NCBI GenBank assembly: GCA_905181735.1
Contig: CAJIYR010000003.1
Location: forward strand, 62,001 to 126,000
Reading direction: 5' to 3'
From: an uncultured Hyphomicrobiales bacterium
GTDB taxonomy: Bacteria; Pseudomonadota; Alphaproteobacteria; Rhizobiales; TMED25
Length of the DNA stretch: 64,000 bases
Part shown: piece by piece, positions 18,659-28,061 of the stretch
Layout: the number at the start of each line of letters is the position of its first letter
How positions within the stretch are numbered: the stretch's first letter is position 1
Notes under the pieces: model-generated
Seen by the model: only the letters and a program-made list of their open reading frames with translations
Told to the model about the DNA's origin: nothing
The model's database searches: none
Made by a program: the position numbers and the translations under genes

Positions 18659-19756
18659 ATGGGTTTTAAATGTGGAATAATTGGATTACCTAATGTGGGG
18701 AAATCAACGCTTTTCAATGCTTTAACGCAAACTGCTAACGCGCAAGCTGCAAACTATCCTTTCTGCACTATTGAGCCAAATATTGGAGAAGTTACAGTAC
18801 CAGATTTACGGTTAACTGAGTTATCTAAAATTTCTAAATCTAAAAATATTATACCTGCAAAAATTAATTTCGTAGATATTGCAGGGCTTGTTAAAGGCGC
18901 CTCAAAAGGCGAAGGTCTTGGGAATAAATTCCTATCAAATATCAGAGAAACCGATGCAATAGCTCATGTTATAAGATGCTTTGAAGACCCAGATATAACC
19001 CATGTAGAAGGAAAATTAGATCCACTATCAGATATTGAAATTATAGAGACAGAATTGTTATTAGCCGATATACAGAACCTCGAGAATAGAGCGTCCTCTC
19101 TTGAAAAGAAAATAAGATCATCGGATAAAGATGCTTTAATTAGATTTGATTTCATTAAATCACTACTTGCTTTTCTGAACGATGGTAACCCAGCGAGAAG
19201 CATGGAGATATCGACGGACCTAGAACCTATATATAAAGAATTTAATTTACTAACATCTAAACCTCTTTTATACATTTGTAATGTTGAAGAAGAATCAACA
19301 TCAACCGGTAATACACTCTCTGATAAAGTAATTAACTACGCAAATGATAATCATGTTGAGGTTGTTATCATTAGTGCTGCCATAGAAGCTGAGATTTCAC
19401 TGCTATCTGAAAGTGATAAAGTAGAATATTTACAAAGCATGGGATTGGCCGAGGCAGGATTAAATAGATTAATTAAAGCAGGGTATTCACAACTAGATTT
19501 AATTACTTACTTTACTTCAGGAGAGCAAGAAACTAGGGCATGGACAATCCCAAGCGAAACAATCGCACCAAAAGCTGCAGGAGCAATACATACTGACTTT
19601 GAAAAAGGTTTCATTAGAGCGGAAACAATATCCTATGATGATTTTATCTCATTCAACGGGGAGTTGCATGCCCGCGAATCAGGAAAGATGAGACTTGAAG
19701 GAAAAGAATATATTGTTAAAGATGGGGATATAATGCATTTTAGATTTTCTAATTAA
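18659..19756 (+). CDS. ychF: Ribosome-binding ATPase YchF (OLA1/Obg family)
   Basis: A 365-aa P-loop protein. G1 is GLPNVGKST at 9-17, G3 is DIAGLVKGASKGEGLG, and the G4 position reads CNVEEE instead of NKxD, which marks the ATP-preferring YchF subgroup. The C-terminal TGS-like domain ends with KEYIVKDGDIMHFRF. It associates with ribosomes and is implicated in stress responses. It follows pth, and its stop overlaps the opposing apt stop by four bases (19753-19756). Confidence 0.97.
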   Translation: MGFKCGIIGLPNVGKSTLFNALTQTANAQAANYPFCTIEPNIGEVTVPDLRLTELSKISKSKNIIPAKINFVDIAGLVKGASKGEGLGNKFLSNIRETDAIAHVIRCFEDPDITHVEGKLDPLSDIEIIETELLLADIQNLENRASSLEKKIRSSDKDALIRFDFIKSLLAFLNDGNPARSMEISTDLEPIYKEFNLLTSKPLLYICNVEEESTSTGNTLSDKVINYANDNHVEVVIISAAIEAEISLLSESDKVEYLQSMGLAEAGLNRLIKAGYSQLDLITYFTSGEQETRAWTIPSETIAPKAAGAIHTDFEKGFIRAETISYDDFISFNGELHARESGKMRLEGKEYIVKDGDIMHFRFSN

Positions 19757-20304
19757 TACTGGATTAAAGACCTTATATCATGACAATACTCTGTTAACAG
19801 CTTCCTTCCATTTAGTTCTAATAATTCAATAATATAAGAAATAATTTTTATATCCCCGCCAAGTTTATTGATGAGTTTTGCAGCAGCTATTGTTGTTCCG
19901 CCTGTCGCTAACAAATCATCAATTAATAAAATTTTCTGTCCTAAAATTATTGAATCGGTATGAATTTCTAAAGTATCAATCCCATATTCTAATTCATAAT
20001 CTTCGTGAATTGTTTTATATGGTAGTTTATTTTTCTTTCTAATTGGGACAAAGCCTTTTTTCATTTTATATGCAATTGCAGAGCCAATTATAAATCCCCT
20101 TGCTTCTATGCCGACTATAACATCTATATCATCATTATTGGTATTTTCTATAATCATATCAATAAGTAGATGAAAAGCATCCTTGTCTTTAATGAGCGTA
20201 GTTATATCCCTATAAACCACCCCTTGTTTAGGATAGTTATGAATAGATCTTATCAAATTTTTTAGGTAACTGATATTTACTTCAGATTTTTTTTTAGCCA
20301 ACAT
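19753..20304 (-). CDS. apt: Adenine phosphoribosyltransferase
   Basis: A 183-aa purine salvage enzyme converting adenine and PRPP to AMP. The type I PRPP loop LLIDDLLATGGTT is clear, as are the N-terminal YPKQGVVYRDITTL and IEARGFIIGSAIAYKM. The ATG at 20304 gives MLAKKKSEV; the frame is open slightly upstream but offers only TTG. It converges on ychF with a four-base overlap of stop codons and follows the cytochrome c1 gene by 56 nt. Confidence 0.94.
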   Translation of the reverse strand: MLAKKKSEVNISYLKNLIRSIHNYPKQGVVYRDITTLIKDKDAFHLLIDMIIENTNNDDIDVIVGIEARGFIIGSAIAYKMKKGFVPIRKKNKLPYKTIHEDYELEYGIDTLEIHTDSIILGQKILLIDDLLATGGTTIAAAKLINKLGGDIKIISYIIELLELNGRKLLTEYCHDIRSLIQY

Positions 20305-20360
20305 AAGTTTAAACCTGTTACTCAAGAAAAATTAAACACAGGATTAATACCATACTTCAA

Positions 20361-21224
20361 TTAATGGTCTAAACGTGCCCATATTTTTTTCTTTGAAAAA
20401 TATAATAATCCTGCCAAAAGAGATAAGAAAATAATAACTTTAAATCCCATTTTCTTCCTTGCTTCTAATTTTGGTTCAGCACTCCACATTAAAAATGTAG
20501 CAACATCTTTGGACATATTTTCAACAGTTGCTTCTGTTCCATCAGCATATTCAACAATATCTACGCTTAAAGGGTTATACATTGCAATTTGATTACCAGG
20601 ATAATATTTATTATAATTCATTCCATCCTGAAGAGGAAAATCACTAGGCATATCTTTATAACCATTCAACAAAGCATAAACATAATCAACACCCTGCTCC
20701 TGATATCCCGTGAACAGATCAACGATCCACATAGGAAAGCCTCTTTCAGTAGACCTGGCTTTAGCAATAAGACTTAAATCAGGAGGTAAACCACCGCCAT
20801 TGCTCATACGAGCCATGGCCTCATTATCATACGGGGATACAAATTTATCGCTAGGCACAGCATTTCTCTCAAACATATCTCCACTAGCATCTGGTCCATC
20901 AATAACAGTAAATTCTGCTGCAATTGCCTTAGCTTCATCTTCAGAAAACCCGGGGCCGCCCGGCTCACTTAAATTTCTATAGTAAACATATTTCATCGAG
21001 TGGCATGATGAGCATACTTCTTTGTAGACTTGAAAGCCTCTTTGCAATGCCGCACGATCGTAATAACCAAACACACCAGAGAAAGTCCAATCTTGCTCTT
21101 TAACTTTAGATACACCTTCTCCAGCCGCAATAGAGAAAGTACTTGAGGAAGTGATTAAGAAAAAAATGCCTAATAACGATAAAATTAATTGTCTTGTTTT
21201 ACTTAAATTAATTGATTTGCACAT
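20361..21224 (-). CDS. petC: Ubiquinol-cytochrome c reductase, cytochrome c1
   Basis: A 287-aa membrane-anchored c-type cytochrome of complex III. A signal peptide (hydrophobic LILSLLGIFFLI, ending near SIAAGEG) exports the haem domain. The haem attachment site is Cys71-Cys74-His75 (CSSCH), the axial Met lies in NQIAMYNPL, and a single C-terminal membrane helix with a KKK cap anchors it to the inner membrane. An in-frame GTG at 21236 is an alternative start, nearer the AGGAAG that overlaps the petB end. Third gene of petABC. Confidence 0.95.
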   Translation of the reverse strand: MCKSINLSKTRQLILSLLGIFFLITSSSTFSIAAGEGVSKVKEQDWTFSGVFGYYDRAALQRGFQVYKEVCSSCHSMKYVYYRNLSEPGGPGFSEDEAKAIAAEFTVIDGPDASGDMFERNAVPSDKFVSPYDNEAMARMSNGGGLPPDLSLIAKARSTERGFPMWIVDLFTGYQEQGVDYVYALLNGYKDMPSDFPLQDGMNYNKYYPGNQIAMYNPLSVDIVEYADGTEATVENMSKDVATFLMWSAEPKLEARKKMGFKVIIFLSLLAGLLYFSKKKIWARLDH

Positions 21225-21241
21225 ATTACAACTCACACTTC

Positions 21242-22504
21242 CTATTTATTTTCTTCAATTTCTTTTGTCTTTATTTTTTCAAGAACAGATTTTGTAATGC
21301 TTTCTGGCAAAGGTTTTGGCGTCTCTATTATACCTAGTAATGGAAAAACAACTAAAAAATGAATAAAGTAATAAGCCGTACAAATTCTTGAAGCTATCAA
21401 ATATCCACCTTCAGGATTTTGAGATCCTAAATAACCTAGAACCAAGCAATTTGCTAAGAATATCCAGAAAAACTGTCTATACAAAGGTCTGAATGTGGCT
21501 GACCTAATTTTAGATGTATCAAGCCATGGTAGTAAAAATAATATAGCTATAGCTGAAAACATAAATATTACACCACCTATTTTAGATGGAATAGCCCTTA
21601 ATATAGCGTAGAAAGGTAACAGATACCATTCTGGTACAATGTGTGCGGGAGTCGACAACGGGTTCGCCTCAATATAGTTGTCTGAGTGACCTAGTATATT
21701 AGGGTTATAAAATACAAACCATGCAAATAATATCAAGAAACATACTAATGCAAAAGCATCCTTTACGGTATAGTATGGACTAAATGGTATTGTATCTTGT
21801 TCATCTTTTACACTTATTCCTATAGGGTTATTATTACCCGTTACATGTAAGGACCAAATATGCAATATAACCACACCAAAAATCATAAATGGTAATAAAT
21901 AATGTAAACTAAAAAATCTATTTAAGGTCGAATTATCGACTGCAAAACCACCCCATAACCATTCAGTAATTGTACCTCCGACAACTGGGATAGCAGAAAA
22001 TAAATTGGTTATTACCGTTGCACCCCAAAAACTCATTTGCCCCCATGGCAGAACATAACCCATAAATGCAGTCGCTGTCATCAGTAGGTAAATAACTACA
22101 CCCAATATCCATAAAAGTTCCCTTGGGGCTTTGTACGATCCATAATAAAGACCTCTAAATATATGAACGTATACAGCTAAAAAGAACATTGATGCCCCGA
22201 CTGCATGAATATATCGAATCAACCAACCATAGTTCACATTTCTCATAATATGCTCAACAGAACCAAAAGCTAACTCTGAGTTCGCCGTATAATGCATTGA
22301 GAGCACAACGCCAGTGATTATCTGGGTGATTAAACAAAAAGTAAGAACTCCACCGAATGTATACCAGTAATTTAAATTCCTAGGTGTTGGAAAGGCATTC
22401 ACACTGTTATGCATTAACCTAGGTAAAGGAAGCCTCTCATCAAACCAACGAGATACACCGGATTTAGGCTCATACTTCTTTCCATATGTAGATATTTTAC
22501 TCAT
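21242..22504 (-). CDS. petB: Ubiquinol-cytochrome c reductase, cytochrome b
   Basis: A 420-aa, eight-helix inner-membrane protein holding haems bL and bH and both quinone sites of complex III. Paired haem histidines are seen in [23 protein letters not shown] and [18 protein letters not shown], and the Qo-site PEWY motif precedes [28 protein letters not shown] segment is also typical. It lies between the Rieske and cytochrome c1 genes with 17- and 17-nt gaps. Confidence 0.97.
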   Translation of the reverse strand: MSKISTYGKKYEPKSGVSRWFDERLPLPRLMHNSVNAFPTPRNLNYWYTFGGVLTFCLITQIITGVVLSMHYTANSELAFGSVEHIMRNVNYGWLIRYIHAVGASMFFLAVYVHIFRGLYYGSYKAPRELLWILGVVIYLLMTATAFMGYVLPWGQMSFWGATVITNLFSAIPVVGGTITEWLWGGFAVDNSTLNRFFSLHYLLPFMIFGVVILHIWSLHVTGNNNPIGISVKDEQDTIPFSPYYTVKDAFALVCFLILFAWFVFYNPNILGHSDNYIEANPLSTPAHIVPEWYLLPFYAILRAIPSKIGGVIFMFSAIAILFLLPWLDTSKIRSATFRPLYRQFFWIFLANCLVLGYLGSQNPEGGYLIASRICTAYYFIHFLVVFPLLGIIETPKPLPESITKSVLEKIKTKEIEENK

Positions 22505-22521
22505 GTTTTAGTTCTCACATT

Positions 22522-23097
22522 TTAACCAATTTTAATAACACTATCATTCAAGAAAATAGCAGGTGGTATATCAAGATTTGTTGGGGCTGGTCCTTTTCTG
22601 ATCCTTCCTGCGGTATCATAATGTGAACCATGACAAGGACAGTACCATCCTCCATAATCTCCGCGTGCATCTCCAATTGACTGCCCTTTCGGCACACAAC
22701 CTAAATGCGTACAAACTCCAAGCATAACAAGCCACTCTTCTTTGCCTTCTATAGACCGATTTTCATCGGTAGCTATTGCTGTGTTTGCAGCATTATTATT
22801 ACGAGCAAGCCCATCAGGTAGGTCATCTAAAGAAACACTTCTAGCAAGATTAATTTCATCACGAGTTCTTCTTCTAATAAAAACTGGCTTTCCTCTCCAT
22901 TTTACAGTAATGGACTGACCGACTTCCATACCACTTACATCAACCTCTATCGTTGATAAAGCTAATGCTGTTGAATCAGGATTCATTTGATGAATTAGCG
23001 GCCATGCTGCAGATGCAACTCCAACAGCTGCAACTGCACCAGTTGCAAGAAATATAAAATCTCTTCTATTTGTTTCTTTTGTTTCTTTATCTGACAA
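22522..23097 (-). CDS. petA: Ubiquinol-cytochrome c reductase, Rieske iron-sulfur subunit
   Basis: A 191-aa protein anchored by its N-terminal helix. Arg11-Arg12 in NRRDFIF followed by a hydrophobic run form an uncleaved Tat signal/anchor. The 2Fe-2S cluster is bound by Cys129 and His131 (CTHLGC) and Cys153 and His156 (CPCHGS); Cys134 and Cys155 form the expected disulfide. It is first in the petABC operon and divergent from trmL across a 184-nt promoter region. Confidence 0.97.
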   Translation of the reverse strand: MSDKETKETNRRDFIFLATGAVAAVGVASAAWPLIHQMNPDSTALALSTIEVDVSGMEVGQSITVKWRGKPVFIRRRTRDEINLARSVSLDDLPDGLARNNNAANTAIATDENRSIEGKEEWLVMLGVCTHLGCVPKGQSIGDARGDYGGWYCPCHGSHYDTAGRIRKGPAPTNLDIPPAIFLNDSVIKIG

Positions 23098-23281
23098 TTT
23101 TTTACCTCATAAAAAAGAAAATATTATCTCCAACGGATACTAACTTATGTATATAATATATATATATTGATAGAATATTTTTACAACTTAATATACATTA
23201 TTTTTAAATTTTTTAACACATTCTCGTCTGATTGGATTAAAATATAGTTTTAAATTAATATTTATTAAAGAACTATTAAAG

Positions 23282-23764
23282 ATGAAACAAATTAAAATCA
23301 AGGATGTCTTTTCAATAGCACTCTATCAGCCTGACATTCCACAGAATACTGGTACAATCATGAGACTTGTATCCTGTTTTGGCTTAGATTTGCATATTAT
23401 TGAACCCTGTGGATTCAGAAGCGATGACCTGTCGTTAAAAAGAAGTGGGATGGATTACATAGAAGAGCTACAATTTAAGAGGCATATATCTTGGAACGCA
23501 TTTTTAGAATGGTCTAAGGATCATACAAAAAATCTTGTCTTAGCGACAACAAAAACTGATCACTCTTATCTTGAGTATAGTTTTGATGCAAATGATATAC
23601 TGATTATGGGTCGTGAAAGCGAGGGTGTACCTGATAATGTACATCACATATGTCAGAAAAGAATAACCATACCCATGAAAAAAGGATTAAGGTCACTTAA
23701 TGTTGCAATTGCAAGTGCGATAATTACTAGTGAAGCCTTAAGGCAAATCGATATTTTAAGATAA
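23282..23764 (+). CDS. trmL: tRNA (cytidine(34)-2'-O)-methyltransferase TrmL
   Basis: A 160-aa SPOUT methyltransferase that 2'-O-methylates the wobble base of leucine tRNAs. PDIPQNTGTIMRL at the N-terminus, ILIMGRESEGVP in the middle, and IPMKKGLRSLNVAIASAI at the knot are the family motifs. Length is typical. It precedes hemF by 12 nt in what looks like a two-gene operon. Confidence 0.94.
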   Translation: MKQIKIKDVFSIALYQPDIPQNTGTIMRLVSCFGLDLHIIEPCGFRSDDLSLKRSGMDYIEELQFKRHISWNAFLEWSKDHTKNLVLATTKTDHSYLEYSFDANDILIMGRESEGVPDNVHHICQKRITIPMKKGLRSLNVAIASAIITSEALRQIDILR

Positions 23765-23776
23765 GCGAAAAATAAA

Positions 23777-24667
23777 ATGGTAAATCAATATCACGAAGAC
23801 TTATTAAAAAAAACAGAACAACAGCGACATAACACTGAAGTTTTTTTTAAGAAACTAAGAGATAGCCTTTGTTTAATTTTTGAAGAAATTGAGGATAAAT
23901 CTGGGCACCTTTATGAGAATTATAAGCCTGGGAAATTTATCCAAAAAAAATGGAAAAGACACGGGGGTGGAGGTGGTCTAACTAGTATTATGTGCGGTAG
24001 AGTTTTTGAAAAAGTTGGCGTACATATATCAACTGTATATGGAGATTCTCCTAACAATGTTACTTCAGATGAAAATTCTAAAATATTAAATGGAAAGTTT
24101 TGGGCGACAGGTATATCAGTTATAGTGCATCCAAAGAATCCTAATATTCCAGCTGTCCATTTTAATACAAGAATGGTTATGACGGACAGATATTGGTTTG
24201 GTGGGGGAGCAGATTTGACTCCTGTTCTAGAAATTAGAAGAACACAAGAAGATCAAGACACCGTTGAATTTCATAAAGCTATGGAAAAATCATGCCATAA
24301 ACATAAAATTGCTAATTATGGTAAATTTAAAAAGTGGTGTGATGAATATTTTTATTTAAAACATAGAAATGAAATTCGTGGCGTTGGAGGTATATTTTTT
24401 GATAATTTATGTTCTAACAATATTGATACTGATTTTCTATTCATTAAATCCGTGGGCAACAATTTTTTAGACGTGTACCCAAAGATAGTTTTTAATAATT
24501 ATGAAAAAGAATGGACCGAGGAAAATAGAGAAGAACAATTAATCAGGCGTGGCCGTTATGTGGAATTCAATTTACTTTATGACAGAGGTACAAAATTTGG
24601 TTTATCTACTGGTGGCAATGTAGAATCAATTCTTTCATCATTACCTCCTGTTGTTAAGTGGCCTTAG
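23777..24667 (+). CDS. hemF: Oxygen-dependent coproporphyrinogen III oxidase
   Basis: A 296-aa cytosolic enzyme that oxidatively decarboxylates coproporphyrinogen III to protoporphyrinogen IX in haem synthesis, needing O2. Recognised blocks are KRHGGGGGLTSIM, HFNTRMVM, the signature WFGGGADLTPV, RGVGGIFFDNL, and YVEFNLLYDRGTKFGL near the end. It points to aerobic metabolism, in line with the bc1 genes just upstream. Its 3' end overlaps the end of the opposing cca gene by 14 nt. Confidence 0.97.
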   Translation: MVNQYHEDLLKKTEQQRHNTEVFFKKLRDSLCLIFEEIEDKSGHLYENYKPGKFIQKKWKRHGGGGGLTSIMCGRVFEKVGVHISTVYGDSPNNVTSDENSKILNGKFWATGISVIVHPKNPNIPAVHFNTRMVMTDRYWFGGGADLTPVLEIRRTQEDQDTVEFHKAMEKSCHKHKIANYGKFKKWCDEYFYLKHRNEIRGVGGIFFDNLCSNNIDTDFLFIKSVGNNFLDVYPKIVFNNYEKEWTEENREEQLIRRGRYVEFNLLYDRGTKFGLSTGGNVESILSSLPPVVKWP

Positions 24668-25919
24668 AATATTTATTAGCCTCTTTTAATAAATTGTCTT
24701 TGGTTGGCTCAAAATTTTTATTTATCCAATAATTTTCTAAATTAGAGAGAACTTCACCTAAATATTTACCCGCGGGAAAACCAATATTAATCAAATCTTT
24801 ACCGTGTAACGGAAAACTCAGCATTACCTGGTTATGAATCTTAAAATAGAGATTTTTCCATAAAAGACTAGTTGTCTTTCTGTTATCAAAAATCCATCCC
24901 AATAACAATGTATCAAGCGCTAAACTTTTTCCCATATTATAGATTATTCTTTTTAAATCTAAATTATTAACGTCTAATGAAAATGGCTTTTCTTGAACTA
25001 AACTTAATAAATATTTTTTTTTATCATTCGATAATTTTAGAATCTTGATTTTCTCTGACAAAGATTTCTTGTCTTCTATTCTTCCGAGTAATATATACAA
25101 CCTAAAAAAAACATTAATATCAAGTTCTAGCTCTTTCTCTATATCTAAAAATCTCGATAAATAGTTTAAATTAGTAAAATCCAAATCAAGTGAATTACAA
25201 ATACCATGCTTGCTCATAATTCTCAGAATTGGTATTGGATTATTTGAATTCAAAAGAGAAATAACCTCATTTTGAATGCGTTCACTAGATAATTTACTTA
25301 ATAGATATTTATTTTTTATACAAGAATTCAAACTTTCTTGGTCAGTAATACAAAATTCCAATTGAGAATTTATTCTAAAAAACCTTAATATTCTTAACGC
25401 ATCTTCTTTTATTCTATTTTCAGGATTTCCTATAAAACATAATTTTTTTTCAAGAATATGTTTATAAGAATTCAGAGGATCATACAACCTCCTATCGAAA
25501 GATAAATATAATGCGTTAATTGTAAAATCTCTTCGTTTTGCATCAATATATATATCATCTAAAAATGATACTTTAGCCCTTCTACCGTCAGTTAATAAGT
25601 CTCTTCTGAGCGTGGTTACTTCAAATATCTTATTATTCAAAATAACAGTTATAGTCCCGTGATCTATTCCCGTTGGTACAAATTTTATATTATATTCTGA
25701 TAAAATTTTTCCTAATATATCTGGCTTCATATCAGTCGCCATATCAACATCTTTAACCGGTAATCTTAGTAATATATTTCTAACTGCACCGCCTACTATC
25801 CATGATTTATAACCAGCATCAGAAATTATATTCATAATTTTGATTAGTTCAATATCGTATAACTTATCAAAACTAATATTACTTGGGATCTCTATTTCAT
25901 ACTTGTTTAAATCATTCAT
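24654..25919 (-). CDS. cca: CCA tRNA nucleotidyltransferase / poly(A) polymerase-like protein
   Basis: A 421-aa class II nucleotidyltransferase, the alphaproteobacterial type that completes tRNA 3' ends. The GG...DxD active site reads IVGGAVRNILL then DVDMATD, followed by TDGRRAKVSF and RRDFTINALYL, and the NRIKEDALRILRFFRI neck helix. The last gene of a five-gene minus-strand operon (GNAT, DUF1285, nudL, DUF6111, cca), an association common in Alphaproteobacteria. Poly(A) polymerase I activity cannot be excluded from sequence. Confidence 0.92.
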   Translation of the reverse strand: MNDLNKYEIEIPSNISFDKLYDIELIKIMNIISDAGYKSWIVGGAVRNILLRLPVKDVDMATDMKPDILGKILSEYNIKFVPTGIDHGTITVILNNKIFEVTTLRRDLLTDGRRAKVSFLDDIYIDAKRRDFTINALYLSFDRRLYDPLNSYKHILEKKLCFIGNPENRIKEDALRILRFFRINSQLEFCITDQESLNSCIKNKYLLSKLSSERIQNEVISLLNSNNPIPILRIMSKHGICNSLDLDFTNLNYLSRFLDIEKELELDINVFFRLYILLGRIEDKKSLSEKIKILKLSNDKKKYLLSLVQEKPFSLDVNNLDLKRIIYNMGKSLALDTLLLGWIFDNRKTTSLLWKNLYFKIHNQVMLSFPLHGKDLINIGFPAGKYLGEVLSNLENYWINKNFEPTKDNLLKEANKYSKAT

Positions 25920-25949
25920 AGTTCTAATCGAGTATTGTAATCTATAAAA

Positions 25950-26222
25950 CTAATTATTAAATTCATTAACTTCTCCGGAAACAATTTTTCCGTTTACTAT
26001 GTATGGTGGAGTGTAGGTACTGTTTGCATCTGATCCATAAATTAACGCAGTGGTATAAAAGAGTACAATTGCCGAAAGCAGACCCGAAACAATGAGTATG
26101 TATGTAGTTTTTTTATCAAATCTACTAATATTAATATTTTGGTACCTTAGGTACAAATAAACAATGTATGAAAACAAAGGAAGTACTGCCAATAACAAAT
26201 GTAAAATTATAATTTTAAACAT
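25950..26222 (-). CDS. Small two-helix membrane protein, DUF6111-like
   Basis: A 90-aa protein with two hydrophobic helices (about residues 2-26 and 40-63) and a short polar tail containing YTPPYIVNGKIV. This pattern and its position between the Nudix hydrolase and cca match DUF6111 of Alphaproteobacteria. Its ATG overlaps the upstream stop codon by one base (TAATG), implying coupled translation. Function is unknown. Confidence 0.75.
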   Translation of the reverse strand: MFKIIILHLLLAVLPLFSYIVYLYLRYQNINISRFDKKTTYILIVSGLLSAIVLFYTTALIYGSDANSTYTPPYIVNGKIVSGEVNEFNN

Positions 26223-26851
26223 TAAGTCAAAACCTTTTCGTTAAAATCTTTTAAAATCCTTGCCGTTGCACCCCATATAACGTAGTCCATATAATTATAG
26301 ACAAAAAATTCCCTCTTAACACCCTTAAATACTTTGGCATGTAATTCAAGATTATTTGTATTATTTATAAAGGATAGAGGTATTGTAAATATAGAGCTAA
26401 CCTCTCTCTTATCTATAATTGGTTCAAATTTATCATTCGATAAAGCAATAACGGGTGCAATTAGATAATCTGTGCCTGTCATGCAAATATCAAGATATCC
26501 CATTATCTCTAATTCATGATTCTTAATTCCTATCTCTTCACCGGCTTCTCTAATAGCTGTATCTGTTATCGTCTTGTCCTTGAGATCAACTTTACCGCCA
26601 GGAAAAGAAATTTGTCCTGCGTGACTAGGCATTTCATTTGAGCGGACGGTGAGTATTATGTGATAACGATCATTAATTTTCTTTAAAATTAACAAGATTG
26701 CCGAATGTTTAAATATTCTTCCATTATATTTAGTATTTAGTTTACTTGTTATTAATTCATTATTATTTTCAAAAATGGAATTAAATTTAGGTAGGTTTTT
26801 ATTTAATTTATCTTTTAAAGATTTATCAATAATATTTGTTAAATCATCCAT
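26222..26851 (-). CDS. Nudix hydrolase, coenzyme A pyrophosphatase (NudL) family
   Basis: A 209-aa hydrolase of the NudL/YeaB group that cleaves CoA and related pyrophosphates. The group-specific SHAGQISFPGGKVD precedes the Nudix helix REAGEEIG; as in NudL, the box has one extra residue relative to the general consensus. I start at ATG 26851 (MDDLTN); an upstream in-frame ATG would overlap the preceding gene and add a hydrophobic stretch not seen in the family. Position in the operon is 16 nt after DUF1285. Confidence 0.88.
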   Translation of the reverse strand: MDDLTNIIDKSLKDKLNKNLPKFNSIFENNNELITSKLNTKYNGRIFKHSAILLILKKINDRYHIILTVRSNEMPSHAGQISFPGGKVDLKDKTITDTAIREAGEEIGIKNHELEIMGYLDICMTGTDYLIAPVIALSNDKFEPIIDKREVSSIFTIPLSFINNTNNLELHAKVFKGVKREFFVYNYMDYVIWGATARILKDFNEKVLT

Positions 26852-26867
26852 TATAAAACACCATCTA

Positions 26868-27398
26868 TTAAAAATTATTATCTTCCAGAGCAACAAAAAA
26901 ATTATCACTCCACAAACCCATAGTATTTCTAGAGGATCTTTTAAAATTTACACATAAATCAATTATTTCTAGCGTTTGCATTCTCGAGAATACCGCCTCC
27001 AACTTATCATTTACTTTAACATATGGAATAACTCCATTATTTCCAGGATTAATAGAAAACCTTATAGGATATTCCTTCCCAACAACCACATTATGATCAA
27101 CGTTTGTTATAATAGTAATCGATTGATTTTCTCCAATACCGACAACTTCCATTGATTTGACAATAAACGGGACGTCTATGACTTTTACAGACACTTTCTC
27201 AAATGGAGTAATTATATAATATTTTTGATCAGCCTCTAATTTTAAAAATCGTGAGAACAACTTAATCATAGGCTGTCTTTTAATTTCAGATCCTTCAAAA
27301 AACCATTTTCCATTTTTATCTATCAAAAACTTTTCACTAATACTTTCTGTGCTGGTTTTAACCGATCCATTTTCTTTAAGTAGTTGGTCTATTTTCAT
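26868..27398 (-). CDS. DUF1285 domain-containing protein
   Basis: A 176-aa soluble protein. The DUF1285 features are IDKNGKWFFEGSEIKRQPMIKLFSRFLKLEADQKY-like spacing (broken here into WFFEGSEIKRQPM and LFSRFLK), YIITPFEKVSVKVIDVPF, and VKVNDKLEAVFSRM. This family regularly precedes the CoA-pyrophosphatase and cca genes in Alphaproteobacteria. No catalytic motif is recognised and no function is known. Confidence 0.85.
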   Translation of the reverse strand: MKIDQLLKENGSVKTSTESISEKFLIDKNGKWFFEGSEIKRQPMIKLFSRFLKLEADQKYYIITPFEKVSVKVIDVPFIVKSMEVVGIGENQSITIITNVDHNVVVGKEYPIRFSINPGNNGVIPYVKVNDKLEAVFSRMQTLEIIDLCVNFKRSSRNTMGLWSDNFFVALEDNNF

Positions 27399-27434
27399 TT
27401 TTTATCTTATCTAGATAAAGTTAATATTATAAGC

Positions 27435-27950
27435 CTATACCTTATTTATGTAAGGCCTAAGATTACCGATTATTTTATTAAATTTTCCTGTTCCAAAGTC
27501 ATTGTATAGTATTCTTTGAGGATCAACAGGTCCAGGAAATTTAATTTGACCGCGTGGAGCGATAAAGAAATTTAATTTTTTATAATAAGCCAAATCTCCT
27601 ATTAAGATCAACACTAAGTGTCCGTCATTTTTGCAATGTTTAATGCTTTCATTTATAAGTTTATAACCAATACCATAGCCTCTGCAAGAAGGGTCAATTG
27701 CTACTGGACCTAATAAAAGTAATTCCTCATCGTCATCGGATAAAATTGTCCAGTACCTTACTGAACCGATTAATAGATCATCTATATAACAAACAAATGA
27801 TAAGTTTATCTGATGCAATGTATTCTCTCTTAATCTGTAAGCTGTTTTTGCAAACCTCCCTGGACCAAAAGCAGAGGACAGAAGGTTTCTAATCAAAGGA
27901 TCCTCCTTTTTCTCTTCTTTTTTAATAGTAAGATTATTATAATTATTCAT
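27435..27950 (-). CDS. GNAT family N-acetyltransferase, YhbS-like
   Basis: A 171-aa acyl-CoA-dependent acetyltransferase. The acetyl-CoA-binding motif A is LGPVAIDPSCRGYGIGYKLI with the R/Q-x-x-G-x-G/A loop CRGYGIG, after a strand LIGSVRYW. The C-terminal RGQIKFPGPVDPQ is seen in YhbS-type members. I start at ATG 27950 (MNNYNNL) rather than a TTG four codons upstream. It heads the operon leading to cca. The acceptor substrate is unknown. Confidence 0.83.
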   Translation of the reverse strand: MNNYNNLTIKKEEKKEDPLIRNLLSSAFGPGRFAKTAYRLRENTLHQINLSFVCYIDDLLIGSVRYWTILSDDDEELLLLGPVAIDPSCRGYGIGYKLINESIKHCKNDGHLVLILIGDLAYYKKLNFFIAPRGQIKFPGPVDPQRILYNDFGTGKFNKIIGNLRPYINKV

Positions 27951-28061
27951 AAATATACTCAATATTTCTAAAAATTTATCTTTGTACAGATAACTGGTTA
28001 TTTTAGAACAAATAGTTTATATTTTCTATAATTACTATAATTTAATAACAGCAGGATAACT

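Noticed and set aside
20710-20982. Open plus-strand frame across the cytochrome c1 gene
   Set aside because: It is antisense to conserved haem-domain codons, has no recognisable motif and no ribosome site.
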